Source: Sinorhizobium americanum (GTDB lineage Bacteria; Pseudomonadota; Alphaproteobacteria; Rhizobiales; Rhizobiaceae). From it: a stretch of DNA of 64,000 bases. A model generated the notes under the pieces. The model did no database searches. It worked only from the letters and a program-made list of their open reading frames with translations, and was not told where the DNA came from. Below, in pieces: positions 1 to 9,137 of this stretch (its first letter is position 1; each line of letters starts with the position of its first letter). The translations under genes and the position numbers were made by a program. Location: contig NZ_LNQC01000038.1 of assembly GCF_001651855.1 (NCBI RefSeq), positions 1 to 64,000 of the forward strand. The letters run 5' to 3'.

Positions 1-104
1 ATCTTGTCCTCATCGATCTCCATGAACCGACGTTACCACGCGCGGCACCCAAAATCCCGCGGCACTGCTCGGATGGATACGCCGGATCGGCCGATCCCCT
101 CTCC

Positions 105-614
105 GTGACCGTCAGATCGGGTGGTCGATTGATCCTTGTCCCGCCGGCCAAATCAGCCGACGAAGCGTTGGAAATCGTGCGGCAATATGCGGGAAACGCG
201 GTGGTCCGTGTCGGTCTGACGCAGTTTCCAGTTGGCGTGGGAGTCAAGGACCCGGCGGACCTCAATCGGGATTTGCTCGACGCTTGCCAAAACGTTCGCA
301 AGGGCACGGCTATGTTCGCCAAGATCATCAGGATCGTTTCAAAGTGGTACGGCAATCCCACGCACGATGAAGCCTTCCTGCAGATCTTCGAAGACGCCGT
401 CTACGCATGGAAAACGGGAGAGTTCGAGGGGGTGAGGGTGTTTCAAGCTCCCGATCCGGGAGGGAGCGTCACGATGGAAAATGTATCGCCGGTGCGTGCG
501 GAAAACAAAAACAGCGACATCCACCCGGAAGAAGCTGCCACCGAACCGCCCGACGCCATCAAGATTGGTTCAGCCGAGATGCGGATCGACCTGTCGAGCA
601 TAGGCGGCAAATGA
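105..614 (+). CDS. traH: TraH-like conjugal transfer protein, 5' end incomplete or degenerate
   Basis: The protein (169 aa from a GTG) resembles rhizobial TraH, the last gene of the traAFBH operon of Ti-like plasmids, whose molecular role is poorly known. Family-like stretches are GSADPLSVTV just upstream of the GTG, VVRVGLTQFPVGVGV, KGTAMFAKIIRIVSKWYG, and a C-terminus ending in MRIDLSSIGGK. The frame is open leftwards to the window edge, and the codons just before the GTG still read like TraH (GSADPLSV). Sequence further upstream does not look like a normal TraH N-terminus, so the gene is either truncated by the window or decayed at its 5' end. The neighbour expected on the left, traB, is outside the window. 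Confidence 0.6.
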   Translation: MTVRSGGRLILVPPAKSADEALEIVRQYAGNAVVRVGLTQFPVGVGVKDPADLNRDLLDACQNVRKGTAMFAKIIRIVSKWYGNPTHDEAFLQIFEDAVYAWKTGEFEGVRVFQAPDPGGSVTMENVSPVRAENKNSDIHPEEAATEPPDAIKIGSAEMRIDLSSIGGK

Positions 615-973
615 CATTCTCGCGCGACGGAGACAGACGGGAATGTCCTGATTAAAAATCGGTCATTCCGGCCGAGGCCTCCATTGCCACACCTAGGTGG
701 TTGACGAACCGCAAAACTGGGGGAAATTTCTCCCACTGCCCCACGGCAGGTGTGGCAGTCTGTTCCCGGTTACATCGCTGCGCCAGGTGCGGTTTAACCC
801 GGCCGCTTTGTTTTGCCGGAACTAAATTAGAAAACCTGCGTTTAGTACCGTCGCACACCAAAGCGACGTAAATGGCAGATGTAAATAAGGAAGCGGTGTT
901 CTCTGTACGCCCTCAAAAATGCCGCTCCTGCCGCTCCCCTATCCGGGCGGCTTCCCAGTTCATGGCTTGTAAC

Positions 974-1006
974 AAGGCAGTGTCCGTGTCGCGCGGGCAC
1001 TGCCTT
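974..1006. other. 12-bp hairpin ahead of the small gene at 1040
   Basis: Arms 974-985 (AAGGCAGTGTCC) and 995-1006 (GGGCACTGCCTT) pair with a single G-U, with a 9-base loop. No T-tract follows, so it is not an obvious terminator. It lies in the otherwise featureless gap 615-1039, 34 bases before the next start codon, and could be an attenuator or an operator. No gene is supported in the rest of that gap. Confidence 0.4.
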
Positions 1007-1039
1007 AGTCGTGGCAGCTCCCGCCGAAGTCAAAGCGAG

Positions 1040-1219
1040 ATGCGAAGCATGATAATATTCGATGACGACGTGGAGACAGCGCTAGCTTTCGCCTGCGAGG
1101 AACTCCAGATGACGCGGGAAGAGCTGATGCGCCTCCTCGTTCGCGAGTGGCTGGAGTCCTATGCTTACCTGCCCCTCAACGACTTGGATGAGGGCAGCGA
1201 GACTGCGGGAAGCGCGTAG
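1040..1219 (+). CDS. Small hypothetical protein, possible ribbon-helix-helix type
   Basis: A 59-aa protein from ATG 1040 (a second ATG lies at 1049). The frame stays open upstream to 872, but that part is Cys/Arg/Ser-rich and does not look coding. The segment DDDVETALAFACEELQMTRE followed by ELMRLLVREWLESYAYLPL resembles a strand-helix-helix DNA-binding protein with an acidic tail, like small regulators or antitoxins on rhizobial plasmids. No partner toxin is visible beside it. The function is unproven; the call rests on composition and predicted helices only. Confidence 0.45.
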   Translation: MRSMIIFDDDVETALAFACEELQMTREELMRLLVREWLESYAYLPLNDLDEGSETAGSA

Positions 1220-1751
1220 GTGCCGCGGCCAAAGCCGAACATGTCTCACCGATTGTGCGCTAAGCCGCCACGTTTCCTGAAAGCCGACCGGCTCATCAGA
1301 GATGAGAGAATACTGGCGATACACAAACTTGAACTGGCGACCGCCCATGAAGCGCGCCAACGGTAAGACATGCTTGCGCTCCCCTTTCACAGATTGATGA
1401 CCGCCCCCTGCAGCGTCGGAACGCGTGAGGGGTAAAAACCGTCCGGCTGCCGGCTGGCACCGAATCCGACACCGATGAACCTGCTTGAGTGCAGCACAGG
1501 TACGATCATACGGAGCGCTGCTGCCGTCCCTTCGTGGTGTCCGGAAGGGTTCACGAGGGTTACGATCTGGCCCCGGCGGGGTTGTTTTTATAAGGCGCAC
1601 TCATTCATTTCTTATTCACGATTGCTACCGTAAAGTGTTGACAACGCGCGGATACGCGCCACTCGATCAAGCGGACGATTGCGTTCCTCGCCTCGACGAC
1701 GGAAGCAAACGTTGCCAGCCTCTTCTTCCAAAATGGACCGTTCAAAGCGCC

Positions 1752-4235
1752 ATGGAAAAAACGCAACTCAGCGTATGGGAAGATTTTTTTCAGTTCGATC
1801 ACGCACTCGTCATTTCCGATGCCGTCCCTCAGCCGATCATTGTGAAGGACAAACATTCGCGCTTCCGCTTCCTTAACAATGCCGCCTGTGCTCTTCTCGG
1901 CAGAGCACGCAGCGATCTGATCGGACGCACGGATCACGACATCCTACCGGCGGCAGAGGCCGATCGCATACGTGCGATGGACCAACAGGTTCTTGAGACC
2001 GGGGAAGAATTCTCTTTTGAGGAAGACATCACTGCAGCCGACGGAACCGTCAGAAGCCTGGTGACACAGAAACGGCGCGTCGAACTCGCCAGTGGCGGCT
2101 CGAAGGAGATGCTGCTGGTGGTGACGATCCTGGATATGACCGCATGTCGTAGGGCAGAGGCAGAGCTCCGCGCCAGTGAAGAGCATTATCGGTCCTTGAT
2201 CGAGCTCCATCCTCAGGTCCCGTGGACGGCGCGCCCATCCGGAGAGGTTCTCGAAGTCGGCCCGCGATGGAACGAGATTACCGGCTTCGAGGCTACCGAT
2301 GCGCTCGGGACAGAGCGGGCGAAGGCGGTGCATGCTGATGATGTTGAGAACGTGGAGCGGCTGTGGTCCAGTTCGCTTTCAACAGGAGACCCGCTGGATG
2401 TCGAATTCCGGCTGGCGACCGCCGAGGGAAGCCACCGTTGGTTTCGCAGTCGTGCGGCTGCACGAAAGGCGGAGGACGATACGATTGTCGGGTGGTACGG
2501 GCTCCTGGAAGATGTCGACGATCGCCGAAGAGCCTTGGAGTCAGTTAAGGAGAGCGAGGCCCGTTTCCGGGCCATCGCGGACGATGCGCCGGTGATGATT
2601 TGGGTGACCGACGAAAGCGGCGCTGCCACGTACCACAGTCGCCTCTGGCTCGAAACGACGGGCCAGACTGCCGAGCAGTCCCGAGGTCTTGGATGGGCCG
2701 ATGCGGTTCATCCAGAGAAGCGGCAAGAGGTCGAGGCCGGGTTCGTGGCGGCAATGCGCGACCGAAAACCGGTTCGCGTGGAATACCGTCTCCGTCGCGC
2801 CGACGGGACTTGGGCCTGGGTCATCGATCTCGGGCAGCCACGCTTTGCCTCCGACGGGCGGTTCCTCGGCTATGTTGGTATTGCCCTCGACATCACCGAC
2901 CGCCGCAAGGCGGAAGTAGAGCGATTGCTGGCGCAGAAGCAAATGCACCACATGGCACGACACGACGCGTTGACGGGACTGCCGAATTGGCAGTTTCTTC
3001 GCGAGGAGTTCGAGTGCATATCGGACAATATCGTGCCCGACACGAAAATCGCAATTCTCTGCCTTGATCTCGAAGGCTTCAAAGCGGTCAACGAGGCATA
3101 CGGTCGAGCCAGCGGCGACCTGCTGCTGCGCCGTGTCGCCGACCGGCTGCGAAATTGTGTCAAGCAGTCCGACATTCTCTGTCGTTTGGGCAGCGACGAT
3201 TTCGTCGTCTTGCGCACCGGGATAAAGAGCAATGATGAAGCGCGCAACCTTGCTCAGCAGCTTATCGATGTCGTTGAAGTGCCGTATGAGCTCGCAGGAT
3301 CGCATGTCGATCTTGGGGTTATTGTCGGACTTGCGGCTGCTCCGAAGGGTGACCAGTCGATAGACGAGCTTATCCAGGCTGCCGATATAGCGCTTGATCA
3401 GGCCAAACCCGATGGCCGCGGCACATATGTAGAGTACGAGCCGGGAATGGACACGCATCTCCAGGCAAAACAGCAGATAAAGGTTTTGCTTCGGCAGGCG
3501 CTCGCAAACAATGCGCTTGAAGTCCACTACCAGCCGCTGGTCAACCTCCATACGGGCAGGCTCACGACATGTGAGGCGCTGGTCCGATGGCCGCAACCAG
3601 GACGAGGCCAGATCTCTCCGGCCGAGTTCATACCGGTTGCCGAGGAAGCTGACCTGATCGGGCCACTTGGCGAATGGGTCCTTCGTCAGGCCTGCACCGA
3701 GGCAGCGAAATGGCCGCTCGATATCAGTGTGGCGGTCAACCTATCGCCTGTGCAGTTCGACCGCCGTCTTGCTGCGACGGTCTGCGACATATTGAAAGAG
3801 ACGGGACTGAATGCCTCGCGCCTAGAACTCGAAATCACCGAGTCGGTCTTGCTCGATGAATGCGACCGCAATTTTCAGATACTGAAGGAGATTCGGCAAC
3901 TCGGAGTCAAAGTCGCGATCGACGATTTCGGGACCGGTTATTCGTCGCTGAGCTATCTGAGGAGCTTTCGGTTCGACAAAATCAAGATCGACCGCAGCTT
4001 CGTTTCCGATCTGCCGGCCGGGAAGGAATCGCTGGCGATCCTCAGGGCGGTTGCCGGAATTGGACGCACGCTGGGAATCACCACTACCGTGGAAGGCGTC
4101 GAGGCTCCAGACCAACTCGAGATTATCAAGGCTGAAGGCTTCGATGAGGCGCAAGGTTACCTTTTCTCACGCCCCCTGCCCGCTGCACAGTTACTCAAGC
4201 TTATGCAGTCATGGGGTGACAAGTCTTCGCCATAG
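1752..4235 (+). CDS. PAS-PAS-PAS-GGDEF-EAL cyclic-di-GMP protein
   Basis: About 827 aa from ATG 1752. The frame is open back to 1485, but the residues before 1752 are Arg-rich and not family-like, so the internal ATG is preferred. Three PAS domains come first (starting near ISDAVPQPII, HYRSLIELHPQVPW and RFRAIADDAPVMIWV), then a GGDEF domain (HDALTGLPN), then an EAL domain. The GGDEF active site reads GSDDF, so cyclase activity is doubtful. The EAL side keeps EALVRW, ELEITES, IDDFGTGYSS and KIDRSFV, so it should be a c-di-GMP phosphodiesterase. No signal peptide or transmembrane segment is seen, so it is probably cytosolic and senses a signal through PAS. It stands alone, with no linked operon. 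Confidence 0.9.
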   Translation: MEKTQLSVWEDFFQFDHALVISDAVPQPIIVKDKHSRFRFLNNAACALLGRARSDLIGRTDHDILPAAEADRIRAMDQQVLETGEEFSFEEDITAADGTVRSLVTQKRRVELASGGSKEMLLVVTILDMTACRRAEAELRASEEHYRSLIELHPQVPWTARPSGEVLEVGPRWNEITGFEATDALGTERAKAVHADDVENVERLWSSSLSTGDPLDVEFRLATAEGSHRWFRSRAAARKAEDDTIVGWYGLLEDVDDRRRALESVKESEARFRAIADDAPVMIWVTDESGAATYHSRLWLETTGQTAEQSRGLGWADAVHPEKRQEVEAGFVAAMRDRKPVRVEYRLRRADGTWAWVIDLGQPRFASDGRFLGYVGIALDITDRRKAEVERLLAQKQMHHMARHDALTGLPNWQFLREEFECISDNIVPDTKIAILCLDLEGFKAVNEAYGRASGDLLLRRVADRLRNCVKQSDILCRLGSDDFVVLRTGIKSNDEARNLAQQLIDVVEVPYELAGSHVDLGVIVGLAAAPKGDQSIDELIQAADIALDQAKPDGRGTYVEYEPGMDTHLQAKQQIKVLLRQALANNALEVHYQPLVNLHTGRLTTCEALVRWPQPGRGQISPAEFIPVAEEADLIGPLGEWVLRQACTEAAKWPLDISVAVNLSPVQFDRRLAATVCDILKETGLNASRLELEITESVLLDECDRNFQILKEIRQLGVKVAIDDFGTGYSSLSYLRSFRFDKIKIDRSFVSDLPAGKESLAILRAVAGIGRTLGITTTVEGVEAPDQLEIIKAEGFDEAQGYLFSRPLPAAQLLKLMQSWGDKSSP

Positions 4236-4306
4236 CAAGTTGCCGACTGACTGCCGACAGCGGCCCGATCTTGTCCGTATTGGCACCCTTTGAGAAAGAA
4301 AAGAAA

Positions 4307-4341
4307 AAGCCTCCACTGCTGCCCAGACAACAAGGAGGCTT
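4307..4341 (-). terminator. Possible rho-independent terminator read on the minus strand
   Basis: An 8-bp stem (AAGCCTCC at 4307-4314, GGAGGCTT at 4334-4341) is followed on the minus strand by a T-rich run (complement of 4293-4306). No minus-strand gene lies upstream of it, so it may be a leftover from a lost gene. Confidence 0.4.
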
Positions 4342-4589
4342 CGCGCCCGAGGGTTCGAATTCAAAGGGGCCGCGACAATAGTGAACCTAGGCGCACTGCA
4401 ACGAGAAACTGCTCACCAGCGGCCGGTGAAGAGATTGACACTCGCGTTCGGTATCTCCACCCACACCTTGTTCATGGCGAATCGCAGGGTCCCGAGCGTC
4501 GATCCTGAGACTGATAAGAGGCTGGCGATCTCGATCAACCAGCCTAGATTTTCTAACGCCGCCGCATCGGCTTCGTCGGAGGGAATACA

Positions 4590-4796
4590 ATGGATTTCGC
4601 GCAACCCATGAGTTTCGATCCACTTGGATCCGACGGCTTGGAAATGATCGAAAGGGCGCTCCACGCCGAACTGCAAAGGCGCGCATTTTCACGCAAGTCA
4701 GAAGAAGCTGAAGCGCTCGCCGCGGAGGTGATTGCAGCCTACCACGCCGGGGTTCGTGATGATCTCGGTCTAAGTATTGTTGCAGGGCTGGCTTAA
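4590..4796 (+). CDS. Small hypothetical protein (68 aa)
   Basis: A short gene with a strong ribosome-binding site, GGAGGG at 4578-4583, six bases before ATG 4590. The product is acidic and mostly helical: LEMIERALHAELQRRAF, then EEAEALAAEVIAAYHAGVRDD. It resembles short uncharacterised proteins common in Rhizobiales, but I cannot name a family. A terminator-like structure follows at 4921-4960, which supports a monocistronic transcript. Function unknown. Confidence 0.5.
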   Translation: MDFAQPMSFDPLGSDGLEMIERALHAELQRRAFSRKSEEAEALAAEVIAAYHAGVRDDLGLSIVAGLA

Positions 4797-4882
4797 GGCC
4801 CGGCGGGGCTCCGTCCCTACTGTACGCCCCTTTAACTGGAAGTTACGCTTTTGGGAACCAATTCCGGAACACCGGAGTTTGT

Positions 4883-4960
4883 CTTTGTCGCCCTCACCTC
4901 AGCGCGACAAAGGCAAAAGCAGCGGCGCCTTCGATCCCCTCGGAGGACGCCGCTCTTTTT
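4883..4960 (+). terminator. Tandem hairpins ending in a U-tract (terminator or small RNA 3' end)
   Basis: First hairpin: CTTTGTCGC at 4883-4891 pairs with GCGACAAAG at 4904-4912, perfect over 9 bp. Second hairpin: AGCGGCG at 4921-4927 pairs with CGCCGCT at 4948-4954 and is followed directly by TCTTTTT. The second is a good rho-independent terminator for the small gene ending at 4796. Two hairpins in series could also be a small regulatory RNA starting after 4796. Confidence 0.6.
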
Positions 4961-5915
4961 ATGCGTCAGCGCTCAGCCACCATTGTGACGCCGCACCGCT
5001 CTGAAATCTGGCTTGCGCTTGTGCAAACGGAAGTGAAGTCAGTATACGCCCGCAGGGGAAGGTCACTGGATCGCAGAATAAATTCAGTCACCTTGCGGAA
5101 CGAACCGATCATGTGCGTGCCCGAGGCTGACAGCCCGCTTGTCCAATACCGCGGACGAGATCTCAAACGCATGCCGGATGAGGATCTCTATCCTCGCTGC
5201 TGCCCAGGCGGTCCGATCGTTCCTACGCCTGGGCCTTCCCGGCGAACGCCTTCGAGAACGCCAACTCCTCATTCTTCGGCTCAAAACCTTCCGGCTAATT
5301 CTTCTGGATCTATTTGATCTCTATTGCTATCTGGCGTCATCGCGGCGTGCTCGTGGCTGGCGCTGATAACCCCGGCACTCTTTTCATGAAGATGGGCAAA
5401 ACCGCGGCAAGGACGCCGCTGGCACCTTACCGCTTGTTGGTCGTCGCCGCTCTCACCTGCGCGGGGGGACGACCTCCATAGTCGTGTTCCCATTGATACA
5501 TTATGCGATCATTTTAGCCCAGAACGTGAACATCCTTGCAACAAGGCGTTGCACGGGGCTCGTGAACAACGGCTCCCTTCGGACGCCGGCCTCGGCGCCA
5601 GCCACCACGTGGATGGCCGGCATCCGAAACCCTGCACCGAAGCAGACTCTCAGAGCGGAGTCGTGGTGGCCTCTTTGCGCCCCAATTGCGGCCGCCAGCT
5701 AGATCGAACTCTGATCCTGGAAGCGGCCGCTCGGCAGCGCTGGGAATACCAGTCTCGAGCCGTTGCCAAGTCGGCGAACGGTCATGCGACTTTCTTACCA
5801 TCTTCGAGGTATCATTCGGTGGCGCATTGGGCGCGATGCTTAGGCTCGCAAACGCCTCAGCGAGAACACATGAGTCGGCCGATGACGCGCATACGAATTT
5901 CGCAGGACGTCTGAC
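4961..5915. other. No supportable gene
   Basis: About 950 bp with short overlapping frames in several phases and none with convincing composition or a ribosome-binding site. It probably consists of decayed genes; I could not identify the original content. Confidence 0.5.
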
Positions 5916-6581
5916 ATGGGCGCGACCTCTCGCCCGAGAACCACTGGCCTGCGGCAATTCCTCGACCTTGAGCAGCAGCGCGATTGGATAGCGGGCAAGA
6001 TCGACTTGCCGGACACGTGCGACCGCTTAGAGTCCCTGGAACAGCGCTTCAAGTATGTCGCTCGATTTGAGAAGCTACTTAGTCGCCCGCAAGCAGGGGA
6101 AGTACTGGAGATCCTCAGGCTATACGGTCCAAACTGCATTCCGATCCTCCTGCGCAAGACCGAGCGCTACTACTGGTCGGTTTCCTGTCTGCCGTCGACC
6201 TCGGACAAGCCGCTCGTACGCGTCAATGCGAGCTGGATGGAGCTTTTTACACTCTATGCCCAAGGCGAAGATATCCGCGCCAGATTCATCGTGCATCTTT
6301 CGGATTTCACTACAGATCGTTCAGCCACGCCGAGCCGAGTGGACGAACCCTTTCTCGAGCAAAGCGTCGCGATGCCAGAGCACGTCAGTTATTTCTTCCC
6401 GCGTGGTGCGGACATTTTCGGCATCAACGTGCGCGGCTCTGTCTCGATCCGCAAATTCCTCACGAGCCGCCGCGTGGTGAGCGCCATTCGCACGTTCAAC
6501 CTGACGCACATGAACCGGGGGAAGAACGCCTATCAGGCGAGCCATTGCTACAGCGTGGCGGATTACATGCAGGCAGATTGA
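5916..6581 (+). CDS. Hypothetical protein (221 aa)
   Basis: I do not recognise the family. The protein has a charged helical N-terminus (LRQFLDLEQQRDWIAGKIDL, then DRLESLEQRFKYVARFEKLL), a mixed middle with strand-like segments (NCIPILLRKTERYYWSVSCL, ELFTLYAQGEDIRARFIVHL) and a basic C-terminus. No signal peptide, transmembrane helix or catalytic motif is evident. It stands between two degenerate regions with no operon partner. The reading frame is clean over 660 bp with GC-rich third positions, unlike its surroundings, which is the main reason to think it is real. Confidence 0.55.
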   Translation: MGATSRPRTTGLRQFLDLEQQRDWIAGKIDLPDTCDRLESLEQRFKYVARFEKLLSRPQAGEVLEILRLYGPNCIPILLRKTERYYWSVSCLPSTSDKPLVRVNASWMELFTLYAQGEDIRARFIVHLSDFTTDRSATPSRVDEPFLEQSVAMPEHVSYFFPRGADIFGINVRGSVSIRKFLTSRRVVSAIRTFNLTHMNRGKNAYQASHCYSVADYMQAD

Positions 6582-6950
6582 GGGGTTCTCTAATGCGTGC
6601 CATCCTGGCGAACTCACCGTCGCCGTCGCGGCCCCATTTCGCGACGTCGAGAATGACGGCGCCAACCTCGGCCGGTGCGCGCCCTGCATGTCGGTCATAG
6701 GGCATCTACAAAAGCTGATATCGTGGTGGAACGGCCGCATATTCGTGCCCTATGTCGGTCGTTAGAGCTGCGTTCGCCGATCTCCATAAAGCGGACACTG
6801 GCCATAACTCGTCCGAATGTCGGCTGATTATTTCGGAGTATGCATTCGAATCCTGGTCGGTCCGCCAAACACCGCCGATTGCCCTCTATAACTCGCTTTA
6901 CCGCCGATCACCACACTCGCACCAAGCGGGGCTGAAAGCCGCCGATTCTA

Positions 6951-7172
6951 CGCTACAGCCTCGGCATCGCGTGGCTCCCCGATTGCATCACGTATGAATA
7001 TGTGGCCTCTGGCGCATTGGTTCCGATCATGACGCGCTATCCGGTCCCTCCGGGGGCCGCGTATGTCGTACGCCCGCCGAGCCAGCATCCCACCCGCAAA
7101 GTGCGGGTGCTCACCGAAATGCTGACTGAGTACTTCAAACGGAACCCGGAGCTTTGGGGTGTGGATAGTTAA
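6951..7172 (+). pseudogene. Remnant of a LysR-family regulator, C-terminal end only
   Basis: The frame from 6951 to a TAA at 7170-7172 encodes YSLGIAWLPDCITYEYVASG, then ALVPIMTRYPVPPGAAYVV, RPPSQHPTRKVRVLTEML and TEYFKRNPELW. This is the typical end of the LysR substrate-binding domain (GLGIA-LLP, SGALV, YPVPP, PPSRH, KVR-F-DFL). The helix-turn-helix and most of the effector domain are missing: sequence upstream (6582-6950) does not continue it in any frame. The open frame on the opposite strand (6948-7508) is a shadow of this remnant. Confidence 0.7.
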
Positions 7173-8135
7173 AACGCGAACGGAGCGAAGCCTCGTCAAG
7201 AACCTGCATTCGACGGTCGCTCTATAACGAGGAGCCGAGCTCGACCGCGCCCGCGTTCCGCTGCCTGCGTACAACTCGGCATCATTCATATTTTGCCATT
7301 CGCTCGTGACCCTATTTAGGAGGGCTATGGAGGGGAACAGAGTAGATGTGGTTCTCTGGTTCGTCGTTCTCGGCCCACCGGAGGAGATTCGAACTGCACC
7401 TAAGTGGCTCGAACGCACTGTGTAAGTCTGCTTTCTTGGCCTCGCTCTCCAGAAGGGGACTGTCAGTTCACGGCCCCTGAACGCGACGTTAGTATATTCG
7501 ATTGGCAATAACGCTCCTGGCGCAACTTGCTCGTTCAGATGAGCAAGACGAACGGGGGCCGTCTTCCACCTCTGAGACGATCGGAAGGCGGCAACATGCC
7601 CCCGAGATGTCGACTCCTATCCCTCGCCTTGAAGGGATCAGAACCAACCGCCCTGTTATTGGAAATTTCCTTTTTCATGGATTCGTTAGGCGAAACAAGA
7701 ACTTGGCCTGACTGGAATGGGGCCGGAAGCTGAAGGTCGGCTTCCAGCTCAGGCCTCAGGGACAGCGGACATGATATTGGGTCTGATAGTTGGACGACCT
7801 ACGCGCCAGTGTGACCTTCTTTCCCACATGATCTTGCCAGAGACTAGGCGCTTTAGGCGATGTCAATGGAAAACGAGATCAGGCGAAGCCCCAGACCTTC
7901 TCGCAATATCATCAGAGCTCACCCGCGTTGCAACTGCTTCAATCATCCGAGAACGGGGAAGCATCTTGACACGGAAGCTGCTCATTCCGAGCACGGTCTA
8001 GTGACAGAGAATCGCGCAGCAGGGCAGGCAAAGCAATGACCCCAGAGATGCGGCTCGGCGATCGGGGATGTTCACATACCGACCCTGAAAGCGTTGGCTT
8101 AGCGAGCTACGGATTGGTGAAGGAGAAGGAAAGGC
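7173..8135. other. No supportable gene
   Basis: About 960 bp following the LysR remnant. Several frames of 60-95 codons occur but none has a convincing start site or recognisable motif. Probably decayed sequence at the edge of the defence island that begins at 8136. Confidence 0.5.
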
Positions 8136-8846
8136 ATGGCAAGATGCACTGCACCAGCAAGGGGCCATCGCTCAGCGGCCGCCGCAGCCGACTGTCCTGC
8201 ATGCGGGGGCCGGTATGGCCGCTATAGCAGTTACGGCGGGTATGGCAGCGGCTATAGCAGCTCCGGATCATACTCGTCCCCTTCATATTCCCCCTCAAGG
8301 AGCAGCGGCGGATCGGGGCGCCGCACCTCAAAGCCGCGCTGGTCGGGAGCCGGTTCGGCTGTGTGGTACACGCCTGAACAAGTGCAGGCGCTCATGCCGG
8401 TTCGCGAGAACGTCGAGAACCTAGCGGCGTCGCAGCCTGACCTTCGAGACGTGTTTCTCTGTCACGCGTGGGATGACAGGCAGGGCTCCGCTAAGGAACT
8501 GCATGATCTGCTCGAAGCGCGCGGTGTTCGCGTGTGGTTCAGCGAGAAGGACCTTGGCCTCGGGGTGCCGATGATGCGGGCGATCGACAAGGGCTTGGTG
8601 AATTCGCGTGTCGGTATCGTTTTGGTGACCCCGGCTATGTTGCGGCGCCTCCCGGCAGAAGGCATCGCAGACAAAGAGCTTTCGGCGCTACTCCGGCGAG
8701 AGCGGCTCGTCCCGGTTGTCCACGGAACCACCTATGAAGAGCTTGAGCGGGTCAGCCTCCTGCTAGCCTCCCGAGCCGGGCTGAATACCGCCGAAGAGTC
8801 GATGGCGGAAGTCGCCACCAAAATCGCCGAACTGGTCGCTACTTAG
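8136..8846 (+). CDS. TIR-domain protein with putative zinc-knuckle and Gly/Ser/Tyr-rich N-terminus
   Basis: 236 aa. Residues 1-24 hold C4, H11, C20 and C23 (the last two in CPACGG), spaced like a small zinc-binding knuckle. Residues 25-70 are a low-complexity Gly/Ser/Tyr/Arg linker. The C-terminal half is a TIR domain: DVFLCHAWDDRQGSAKEL (first strand), LEARGVRVWFSEKDLGLGVP (second strand and loop), VGIVLVTPAMLRR, and ADKELSALLRRERLVPVVHG. E in ADKELSALL sits where bacterial TIR NADases carry their catalytic Glu, though the Trp usually just before it is absent. TIR proteins hydrolyse NAD or make NAD-derived signals in anti-phage defence. It has its own start and no coupled partner. Function is inferred from the fold and the island context. 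Confidence 0.75.
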   Translation: MARCTAPARGHRSAAAAADCPACGGRYGRYSSYGGYGSGYSSSGSYSSPSYSPSRSSGGSGRRTSKPRWSGAGSAVWYTPEQVQALMPVRENVENLAASQPDLRDVFLCHAWDDRQGSAKELHDLLEARGVRVWFSEKDLGLGVPMMRAIDKGLVNSRVGIVLVTPAMLRRLPAEGIADKELSALLRRERLVPVVHGTTYEELERVSLLLASRAGLNTAEESMAEVATKIAELVAT

Positions 8847-9137
8847 TCACGCCGGAGGTAAAATCGATGTTTTTCGGCGGACACCGCAGGTTTCTGCCGC
8901 GCCTTCGCTTGCTCCTGCACTTCGATAAATTCCAAAGTGATTTTTGCCGAGCTCTTGCCGGCACTGGTGAAGGCGGGCCTGAAACAGCTAAGATCCGCGT
9001 GCGTCGGCCCGCCGATCAGCATGGTCTGCGCGTGCGTTGATTTCTGCGAACTACAGCGGCGAAGGCTTTACTTGGGATTGGTGACAATTCATGACTAGGC
9101 ATAACCTTCTTTTATATCGCCTGGATAGAAGTTTCTA

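Noticed and set aside
2541-3596. 351-codon frame on the minus strand
   Set aside because: It lies wholly antisense to the GGDEF-EAL coding sequence, which has clear domain motifs; a shadow frame in GC-rich DNA.
6948-7508. 186-codon minus-strand frame
   Set aside because: Its right-hand part is the complement of a LysR C-terminal remnant on the plus strand; composition is Arg/Ser-rich without motifs.
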